The notes beneath the pieces are model-generated. The model had not been told where the DNA came from. It did no database searches and saw nothing but the letters and a program-made list of their open reading frames with translations. From NCBI GenBank assembly GCA_031423755.1, contig JANPGC010000150.1:1-6316 (forward strand): DNA of 6,316 nucleotides. Reading direction: 5' to 3'. The stretch is from JANMEX01 sp031423755 (GTDB lineage Bacteria; Pseudomonadota; Alphaproteobacteria; Rhizobiales; Rhizobiaceae). The translations under genes and the position numbers were made by a program. Shown one piece after another: positions 1 to 5,200 of this stretch; the stretch's first letter is position 1, and each line of letters starts with the position of its first letter.

Positions 1-912
1 GAGCATGCACCACGTGCGGTTATTTCCAAACATGGCCCACGCCCTGGCAAGGTCGCGCTGGTTATCGGGGGTGGTTCAGGCCACGAGCCTACATTCCTCG
101 GCTTTGTAGGAAAGGGTCTCGCCGATGCGGCAGCGATCGGCAATGTCTTTGCCTCACCGCCGCCTCAGCCCGCAGTCGACGCAGCGCTTGCAACCCATGG
201 CGGCGCTGGCGTGCTTTTCATCTACGGCAACTATGCCGGTGACGTGATGAATTTTGACATGGCAAGCGAGGTTCTTGAAATGGAAGGCGTTGAAGCCCGC
301 ACTGTTTTGACGACAGATGACATTGCGTCCGCGCCGGTTGATCAGAAACAAAAGCGCCGCGGCGTGGCAGGCAACGTATTCATATTCAAAGCCGCCGGCG
401 CTGCCGCAGACATGATGATGCCACTCAACGAGGTGGAGCGAGTTGCCCGCCATGCCAATTCCCGCACTTACACTATGGGCGTTGCCCTTTCGGCCTGTTC
501 GCTACCGCAGACCCGCAAGTATAATTTCGATCTGCCGGCGGGCGAGATGGAGATCGGCATGGGGATACACGGCGAGCCTGGCGTGCGGCGCGGTCCGCTC
601 GGCCCGGCCAATCAGGTCGCAGACGAGATCATGGATGCAATACTTTCAGAAATGGCTGCGCCTGCAGGCGGTCATGTTGCCGTGCTGGTCAATTCGCTTG
701 GAGCCACGCCACTGATGGAGCTCTACATATTGTTCGCCCGTGTTTCAGAGCGGCTTGCGGCAGCCGGTCTCTCGATCCATTCAAGCCTTGTGGGCCCCTA
801 TTGCACGTCGCTGGACATGGCAGGGGCATCGATCACCATTATGCATCTTGATGGTGAACTGACGCGCATGCTCGACCATCCGTGCGACTGCGCGATGTTC
901 AAGGTGGGTTGA
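1..912 (+). CDS. dhaK: Dihydroxyacetone kinase subunit DhaK (5'-truncated by the window edge)
   Basis: This is the ketose-binding subunit of a DhaK/DhaL-type kinase, which holds dihydroxyacetone covalently through a histidine while DhaL supplies the phosphate. The frame is open from base 1, so the N-terminus lies outside the window and 303 codons are visible. Family motifs appear in order: GGGSGHEP (visible codons 23-30), GNVFASPP, YGNYAGDVMNF and GIHGEPG. Visible His28, Asp81 and His190 are spaced exactly like His56, Asp109 and the substrate-binding His218 of E. coli DhaK, so about 28 or slightly more residues are missing. The active-site set is intact. Translation should begin upstream of the window; internal ATG codons such as 211 are not the real start because the GGGSGHEP motif precedes them. 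dhaL follows after 4 bases in the same operon. The substrate could be dihydroxyacetone or another short ketose such as erythrulose or apulose, which some DhaK-family kinases use. Confidence 0.95.
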   Translation, partial: EHAPRAVISKHGPRPGKVALVIGGGSGHEPTFLGFVGKGLADAAAIGNVFASPPPQPAVDAALATHGGAGVLFIYGNYAGDVMNFDMASEVLEMEGVEARTVLTTDDIASAPVDQKQKRRGVAGNVFIFKAAGAAADMMMPLNEVERVARHANSRTYTMGVALSACSLPQTRKYNFDLPAGEMEIGMGIHGEPGVRRGPLGPANQVADEIMDAILSEMAAPAGGHVAVLVNSLGATPLMELYILFARVSERLAAAGLSIHSSLVGPYCTSLDMAGASITIMHLDGELTRMLDHPCDCAMFKVG

Positions 913-916
913 GGCC

Positions 917-1522
917 ATGGAATTCACGACCACCGATCTAAAGGCGCTATTCCAAGCCCTTTCGACCCGGATGGCGGCGGAGCGTGATAACCTCTGCGTG
1001 CTAGACGGTTTGATAGGAGATGCTGATCATGGCATCGCCATGGACCAAGGCATGGCCGCTGCCGCCAGCGCAGTTGCTAGCCTCACAGACGGCATGTTGC
1101 AGGATCAGTTCAATACTGCTGCAAAGGCATTCCTCAATGCGGTCGGCGCATCGTCAGGTCCGCTCTATGCAACAGCGCTTTTACGCGCCGGAAAGGTTGC
1201 GGGGCCTCGATTGACCATGCCGCGCAGTGAGCTTGCCGCCATCCTCGCTGCCATGGCTGACGGCATCGCCCATCGCGGCAAAGCCGAAGCCGGTCAGAAA
1301 ACGATGCTTGATGCATGGCTGCCTGCCGCTGATGCGGCTCAATCAGGCGCTGCCCCTTCCAACATCGCCAAGGCGGCAAAGGATGGCGCTGAAGCCACCA
1401 GAAACATGATCGCCACCGTAGGCCGTGCCGCTCGTCTTGGCGAGCGCAGTCTTGGCCATGCCGACCCGGGCGCTGTTTCTGCGGCAATGATCGTCGAGGA
1501 ATTTACGCGCGCATTTGCCTGA
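917..1522 (+). CDS. dhaL: Dihydroxyacetone kinase subunit DhaL (ADP/nucleotide-binding subunit)
   Basis: DhaL binds Mg-nucleotide and passes a phosphoryl group to the ketose held on DhaK. The 201-residue product is complete and close to the 210 residues of E. coli DhaL. The metal-binding aspartates are present at Asp30, Asp35 and Asp37 (Asp30 precedes IGDADHG), at the same residue numbers as in E. coli. Other family blocks are ASSGPLYATALLRAG, RGKAEAGQKTMLDAW near the middle, and LGERSLGHADPGA near the C-terminus. The ATG at 917 is chosen because it follows dhaK by 4 bases, has the ribosome-binding-like run AAGGTGGG at 901-908 inside the end of dhaK, and gives the E. coli-like numbering. The GDADHG form matches E. 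coli DhaL, which is recharged by the PTS protein DhaM; classic ATP-using enzymes are single-chain fusions. PTS dependence is therefore suggested but not shown. No dhaM is seen before the convergent gene begins. Confidence 0.95.
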   Translation: MEFTTTDLKALFQALSTRMAAERDNLCVLDGLIGDADHGIAMDQGMAAAASAVASLTDGMLQDQFNTAAKAFLNAVGASSGPLYATALLRAGKVAGPRLTMPRSELAAILAAMADGIAHRGKAEAGQKTMLDAWLPAADAAQSGAAPSNIAKAAKDGAEATRNMIATVGRAARLGERSLGHADPGAVSAAMIVEEFTRAFA

Positions 1523-1533
1523 GTATTTGCCTG
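1513..1533. repeat. 9-bp direct repeat at the dhaL stop, in the convergent gap
   Basis: ATTTGCCTG occurs at 1513-1521 and again at 1525-1533, so the last DhaL codons and the stop are partly repeated just outside the gene. The gap between dhaL and the convergent YcaO gene is only 30 bases (1523-1552). I see no GC-rich hairpin followed by a T run for either strand. The repeat may be a chance or slippage product. No function is claimed. Confidence 0.4.
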
Positions 1534-1552
1534 CGCCTGGAGCAATAAGACT

Positions 1553-2713
1553 TTAGACGGGCCATGGCACTCTGCCTTGCCGTTCCGCCGTGATATCGCG
1601 CAGGCCTGGCACCAAAGCGCAAACCACAGGAATGCCGTGTTCGTGGACAGTCAGGTCAACAATACGGGTTTGCCGATTGATGTTTGCAGGAATGATACTC
1701 AGCTGCGCTTGGCCGCTTTTCATTGGCCGACGCGCTGCGCAGGCAAATAGGGACGACTGTTCCTTGAACAGTGCTGAGCGCGACATGTGTGAATATGCCC
1801 TTTCATCAACGGTCCCGCCAGCGACCCTTGCGTTGCGCAAATCGAGCTGCAGCCCAAACTCGTTCTGACAGGCTTCGCGGTAGGCCTTAAGCGCTGCAGT
1901 TTGTTCATCATCCGCGCAGCCGTAGCCTGCCGCAATCTCTCCATCTGCCATGCGTGACAGGGCAATAACGACAGGCGTTTCGCCCTTGTCGTGGCGGATG
2001 AGATAGAACTTCAATCTGGCGTCCACGAAGTGCCGATGCTCTGACCATACAGTGCCCGCATCTGACGGAGGAACGAGCTCGATGAGCGCGCAATCGCCGG
2101 AAAACCATAAGGAAAGCGCGTGACGCTCGATACATTCGTACGCTGCGGATTTTGCAGCCTGGCGCAAATCCGGGCCGGCCGCATAGCCTGTGCTTGTGCG
2201 GGGCTGTGCTCCCGGAACCGCGCCTGCGTTTCGAAGTATTAGCCCAGCTTCAATCCTGCCAGCAGGTGAGAACTCTGCGGTCAGCAGTTCAATTGTCCCG
2301 TCCCGGTCGATGCGGCGGTGAGCGCGGCGCATCAGCATGGCTTCATGCTCCGCCGCCTCGCCGATACAAGTGCAGAAGGCCTGAAACGCAGTGAATCCAA
2401 CGCCCCCATAATCAGTGCGCAAAGGCTCGCCATCACCTGAATACGGTGAATCGGGGCCGCCCCGAAACGTGGCGCTTGCGCCGAAGAGAAACATATCCCG
2501 GTTCCATGGCAACTGCAGGGAGAAGACGCGTTCCATACATGCCGCCATTCGGAGCAGTTTGACTGCGTTCGGCACTTTGGAGTCCGGTATTGCCAAACTT
2601 CCGTCCAGTGCGGCAATGCCAAGGTCATGCAGCAATGGCACGGCCAGAAGACCGCCAACTTCCCGCACCTGTTCCATTGCAGTTGCGGCCGTCAGAAAAT
2701 CCTCTGCGTTCAT
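1553..2713 (-). CDS. YcaO-family ATP-dependent peptide-backbone-modifying enzyme
   Basis: YcaO proteins use ATP to activate a peptide amide oxygen, making azolines, amidines or thioamides in peptides or proteins. The 386-residue product shows three family blocks. First is GGVGF at about 103-107, leading to GEAAEHEA (Glu119, Glu122). Second is STGYAAG at 174-180, leading to YECIERHALSLW at 192-203 (Glu193, Glu196, Arg197). Third is a GYGCADDEQTAALKAYREACQ block at about 263-283 with Glu280 and Gln283. VPGLR at 368-372 matches the conserved segment near the end of many members, and the protein finishes in VPWPV. The nucleotide and Mg site therefore looks intact. Two deviations are visible: His123 where the first block usually has Arg, and His198 where the second usually has Asp. 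The ATG at 2713 lacks a Shine-Dalgarno sequence and no earlier in-frame start exists after the stop at 2738-2740. It overlaps the stop of a 29-codon ORF as ATGA, suggesting coupled translation. The substrate is unknown. No E1-like/ThiF-like or TfuA partner is in the window. Confidence 0.88.
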   Translation of the reverse strand: MNAEDFLTAATAMEQVREVGGLLAVPLLHDLGIAALDGSLAIPDSKVPNAVKLLRMAACMERVFSLQLPWNRDMFLFGASATFRGGPDSPYSGDGEPLRTDYGGVGFTAFQAFCTCIGEAAEHEAMLMRRAHRRIDRDGTIELLTAEFSPAGRIEAGLILRNAGAVPGAQPRTSTGYAAGPDLRQAAKSAAYECIERHALSLWFSGDCALIELVPPSDAGTVWSEHRHFVDARLKFYLIRHDKGETPVVIALSRMADGEIAAGYGCADDEQTAALKAYREACQNEFGLQLDLRNARVAGGTVDERAYSHMSRSALFKEQSSLFACAARRPMKSGQAQLSIIPANINRQTRIVDLTVHEHGIPVVCALVPGLRDITAERQGRVPWPV

Positions 2714-2799
2714 TTGGTTCTGCCAACTCGATTGCCGCTATTTTCACATACACAAAAGGCAAGCGCCAGTAGACAAGATGACAGCATGTATGACGTCAC
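2710..2799 (-). CDS. Small cysteine-containing ORF coupled to the YcaO gene; candidate peptide substrate or leader
   Basis: This 29-codon ORF starts at GTG, 4 bases after a near-perfect ribosome-binding site (AAAGGAGG, 2811-2804), and ends in TGA overlapping the YcaO start as ATGA. It begins 20 bases after the GH42 stop, so it fills the GH42-YcaO gap exactly. The product starts MTSYMLSSC, has a hydrophobic middle (LLALAFCVC), then a polar tail ENSGN and a basic end VGRTK. Cysteines are at 9, 16 and 18, with several Ser/Thr, the residue types YcaO enzymes cyclise or thioamidate. Arguments for reality are the strong site, which nothing else explains, and the coupling, which would explain why YcaO has no site of its own. 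Against it, only 12 of 29 codons end in G or C, which looks low for this window, and the peptide is very short. Alternatives are a leader ORF that only couples translation or a small membrane peptide. LAFC is not a good lipobox because Phe sits before the Cys. Confidence 0.55.
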   Translation of the reverse strand: MTSYMLSSCLLALAFCVCENSGNRVGRTK

Positions 2800-2803
2800 C
2801 AAG

Positions 2804-2811
2804 CCTCCTTT
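2804..2811 (-). promoter_or_regulatory. Strong Shine-Dalgarno sequence for the small ORF
   Basis: Read on the - strand this is AAAGGAGG, 4 bases before GTG at 2799. It lies about 90 bases upstream of the YcaO ATG, too far to serve that start directly, so it marks translation of the intervening small ORF. An ATG at 2787-2785 (codon 5) is 16 bases away and less likely to be the start. Confidence 0.7.
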
Positions 2812-2819
2812 GGGATGCG

Positions 2820-4973
2820 TTACACTTTGCGATTCAGGCGGATCACTGCGCAGCCGTAGGGCTCGAGCGTCAAGGCGGTGTTTACTTCCGTTCCAGACAG
2901 AAGCTCCACCCCATTGGGAACCTGCGTTAGCGTCATCTGTTCCTCAGTGGTGTTCAGGACGAAAAACAATTCGCGATCGTCAGCTTGGCGCACTGTCACC
3001 TCGACACCTTGCGGCAAATCCGCAATAAGCGGCTTGACCCCTGCCGGCCCGATAACGGACGCAGCAAGTTGCGCGGCGATCTGCCCGGTCAGATAAGTGC
3101 CCATATATATTACTTGCCCGTCTCCGTGCTTCCGCTGGGTCACAACGGGTGAGCCAGCCAGAAAACGGTCAGTCCATTGTCCGATCACTTTCGTGCCGTC
3201 AGCAATTTCGAGCTTCTCGTAGAGATGCGCAGCTTCGAACTGCTGATTGCCAAACGTGAAGCCATGCTTGCGCCCGGCAGACGCAGCGGGCGGCACAATT
3301 GCTGACACATGTCCGCCGTTCACCTTGTTGTCCCGCCATGTGAACAGTCCGTCAGCGCCAGGCCCCGTCAGGCGGCCAAATTCATAGACCTTGACGCCAG
3401 CCAGTTCAGAAAGCCCAGCGCCCGGTGCCTGCACGCGATGGATGTGATTGTCGCTGTCGCGTGTTCCGGTCATTGCCGACAAGATCAACGTACCGCCGGC
3501 TGCGACAAACGCCTCAACGCGCGGTGTCCATTCAGGCTTCCACATCACCCAATGGGGAACATAGAGCACCTTGAGGCGGCTTAGGTCATCTTCTGGATGG
3601 ATGAAGCCGCAAGCAATTCCGGCCTCGTAGCAATGCCGGTGGAGAAGCTGCGCATCGTCGATTGGCGCGGGTAATCCCATTGCGTAGGTCTTGTATGCTT
3701 CCTGATTATCAAAATCTGCACCAGCGATCCCGACGTCCATACGTACGTGTGTGCCGAGGATATCAGCCTTCAGGCGCGTCATTTCCTGGAAAAACTGTGT
3801 CGCCTCCTCATAACGCCGCCTTGGAACATCATCATGGTCGATCACGCCCATCCAGTAGATTTCCGCGCCAAAATGGGCGGGACGCCAGCGAAAGAACATC
3901 AAGCCGTCGGCACCGCGCGCGACCGAGCTCATCGCCATGCGGCGCATTTCGCCCGGTTCCGGCGTCATGGTCGAAAAGCCGGGCTGTGATCCGAGGCCTG
4001 ACGCTTGCTCTGGTACGATGAAATTTCCGGACCAGGAACGGCACACGTCAAGATGCAGCGCCTGTGTCGCCGCGTGGCCGCCACCACGACGGAACTCATC
4101 GTACAGCATCGGGTAAATATCAAAACCGATGAAGTCCAAATCCTGTCCGAACTGGCCGCGAAAATCGATGTCCGACAAGTTGCCGAGATTGTGAAACACA
4201 AACCATTGCGGGTTCACGGCGCGCAAAATCTCAACTTGGTCATGCTGAAAAGCTGCAGTCGCGGCGGCAAGGAAGCGGTGGAAATCCTGAACGTGGCCGG
4301 GCGACAGGAATGACGGAGCCATGTCGCGCGGCAAGTCAACTTGAGCGAAGGTGTCATAGGCAAGAGCCCAGAAGTCGCCGCCCCATGCGCGGTTCAACGC
4401 CTTGATATCATTTTCGTATTTTATCTGAAGCCAGCTCTGGAACGCGAGGGTGCAGGACGGTGAATAGCTTTCAGAAACAGACGTGTTCAATTCATTGTCG
4501 GTCTGCCAGCCGATCACGGCTTCGTTGTCGCGGTAATGTTCGGCCAGTGTACGGGTTATGCGTTGCGAGTGGGCCCGCAGAACCGGACTGGTGGTGTCAC
4601 AATGCTGACGGGAGCCGTGGCCCGCCTGCCTGCCATTGGCGTCAACACGGAGCACCTCAGGGTAGTTCACGGTCAGCCAGCGGGGTGGCGTCGCTGTCGG
4701 GGTGCACAGGATCGTCTTTATGCCGTGGCGGGCAAGCACTTCGATTGCCCGGTCAAACAGGTTGAATTCGAAATGGCCTTCGTATGGCTCCCACAAATGC
4801 CACGCGAACTCTCCCATGCGGACCGTATTGGCACCTGCCGCGGCAAGGCGCCCGGCATCCCGTTCCCAATAGCTTTCATCGACATGCTCAGGGTAGTGCG
4901 GCGCTCCCAAGATAAAATCCTCATGATTGAGCGTGCGCCAAACTGACAGCGGAGCGGGGGACTTTCTGGTCAT
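2820..4973 (-). CDS. GH42 beta-galactosidase (possibly alpha-L-arabinopyranosidase)
   Basis: Glycoside hydrolase family 42 enzymes are cytoplasmic retaining hydrolases that release galactose, or in some members L-arabinopyranose, from small glycosides. The 717-residue product has the usual order: a TIM barrel at about 20-390, a trimerisation domain resembling class I amidotransferases at about 405-635, and a small beta domain at about 655-715. Barrel hallmarks are HYPEH (26-30), RMGEFAW (52-58), TPTATPPRWL (91-100), GWQTDNEL (155-162) and FFRWRPAHFGAE (360-371). Glu161 in DNE is the expected acid/base and Glu322 in VPEQ the expected nucleophile, so it should be active. No signal peptide or membrane segment is seen. 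The four-cysteine zinc cluster of some thermophile members appears absent. The ATG at 4973 is supported by the family N-terminus and a GAAAG-type site just upstream. It is the first gene of the - strand operon and diverges from a ROK regulator, which suggests sugar-responsive control. The exact glycoside cannot be read from sequence. Confidence 0.95.
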   Translation of the reverse strand: MTRKSPAPLSVWRTLNHEDFILGAPHYPEHVDESYWERDAGRLAAAGANTVRMGEFAWHLWEPYEGHFEFNLFDRAIEVLARHGIKTILCTPTATPPRWLTVNYPEVLRVDANGRQAGHGSRQHCDTTSPVLRAHSQRITRTLAEHYRDNEAVIGWQTDNELNTSVSESYSPSCTLAFQSWLQIKYENDIKALNRAWGGDFWALAYDTFAQVDLPRDMAPSFLSPGHVQDFHRFLAAATAAFQHDQVEILRAVNPQWFVFHNLGNLSDIDFRGQFGQDLDFIGFDIYPMLYDEFRRGGGHAATQALHLDVCRSWSGNFIVPEQASGLGSQPGFSTMTPEPGEMRRMAMSSVARGADGLMFFRWRPAHFGAEIYWMGVIDHDDVPRRRYEEATQFFQEMTRLKADILGTHVRMDVGIAGADFDNQEAYKTYAMGLPAPIDDAQLLHRHCYEAGIACGFIHPEDDLSRLKVLYVPHWVMWKPEWTPRVEAFVAAGGTLILSAMTGTRDSDNHIHRVQAPGAGLSELAGVKVYEFGRLTGPGADGLFTWRDNKVNGGHVSAIVPPAASAGRKHGFTFGNQQFEAAHLYEKLEIADGTKVIGQWTDRFLAGSPVVTQRKHGDGQVIYMGTYLTGQIAAQLAASVIGPAGVKPLIADLPQGVEVTVRQADDRELFFVLNTTEEQMTLTQVPNGVELLSGTEVNTALTLEPYGCAVIRLNRKV

Positions 4974-5074
4974 GACATTTCTTTCAGATGCTTGTTCAGG
5001 CTCGCTGGATGAATTTTTCTACTCATTACGGGCAGCGATCATGCAAAGGCGCGATAGCCAAAAGTCTACGCTGC

Positions 5075-5093
5075 AACCTGATTGGGACAGGTT
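5075..5093. promoter_or_regulatory. Inverted repeat AACCTG-N7-CAGGTT, possible operator
   Basis: A perfect 6-bp inverted repeat with a 7-base spacer lies in the region between the divergent GH42 and ROK genes. A second, shorter repeat with the same spacing, TAGG-N7-CCTA, lies at 5102-5116, with centres 25 bp apart. Both fall within the probable 5' leader of the GH42 transcript, where a bound repressor could block elongation. Symmetry and location are the only evidence. Confidence 0.35.
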
Positions 5094-5139
5094 CACAATC
5101 GTAGGCTTCGATCCTATGACACTTTCACTTGTAAGCGCG

Positions 5140-5169
5140 ATGTTACGGATTGCATTCTGACGCTGTCAA
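5140..5169 (-). promoter_or_regulatory. Candidate promoter for the GH42-small ORF-YcaO operon
   Basis: Read on the - strand, TTGACA (5169-5164, full match to the -35 consensus) is followed after 18 bases by TAACAT (5145-5140, four of six to the -10 consensus). Transcription would start near 5133 and give a leader of about 160 bases before the GH42 ATG. The -35 box overlaps an inverted repeat, as expected for a repressed promoter. Confidence 0.45.
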
Positions 5170-5178
5170 TGCTTAATT
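5150..5178 (+). promoter_or_regulatory. Weak candidate promoter for the ROK regulator
   Basis: TTGCAT (5150-5155) and TTAATT (5173-5178) are spaced by 17 bases and lie just upstream of the ROK gene. Both boxes match the consensus poorly. The position is suitable, and it interlocks with the candidate - strand promoter so that one bound repressor could close both. Confidence 0.25.
5152..5172. promoter_or_regulatory. Imperfect palindrome over both divergent promoter candidates, likely ROK operator
   Basis: GCATT and AATGC flank TGAC-GCT-GTCA (5158-5168). The inner arms are a perfect 4-bp inverted repeat, and the outer arms are perfect 5-bp repeats whose centre is shifted by one base. The element covers the TTGACA box of the - strand candidate and the spacer of the + strand candidate. 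ROK repressors bind symmetric sites as dimers or tetramers, so this is a reasonable binding site, by inference only. Confidence 0.4.
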
Positions 5179-5186
5179 TACAAAAT

Positions 5187-5194
5187 AAGGAAAG
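5187..5194 (+). promoter_or_regulatory. Ribosome-binding site that fixes the GTG start of the ROK gene
   Basis: AAGGAAAG lies 6 bases before GTG at 5201, a normal spacing. An ATG at 5196 is only 1 base from this site and reads ATG ACG TGA, stopping after two codons in another frame. GTG is therefore the better start. Confidence 0.6.
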
Positions 5195-5200
5195 AATGAC

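Noticed and set aside
1561..1568. GCCATGGC palindrome near the YcaO stop
   Set aside because: An 8-bp palindrome with no loop or T run is not a terminator and is common by chance in GC-rich DNA.
2710..2799. The small ORF as the real N-terminus of YcaO joined by a frameshift
   Set aside because: The ATGA overlap is a standard coupling arrangement, YcaO already has a plausible N-terminus, and a hydrophobic start would be odd for a cytoplasmic enzyme. A sequencing error cannot be fully excluded.
2710..2799. The small ORF as an entericidin-like lipoprotein
   Set aside because: There is no positive charge at the N-terminus and the position before Cys16 is Phe, not Gly/Ala/Ser, so it is a poor lipobox.
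2415..2930. Open frame of 171 codons on the + strand spanning YcaO, the gap and the end of GH42
   Set aside because: It is antisense to two well-supported genes, shows no family motif and has no good ribosome-binding site; it is a shadow of the GC-rich opposite strand.
4536..4946. Open frame of 136 codons on the + strand inside GH42
   Set aside because: It lies wholly opposite the GH42 catalytic barrel and has low-complexity composition with no recognisable domain.
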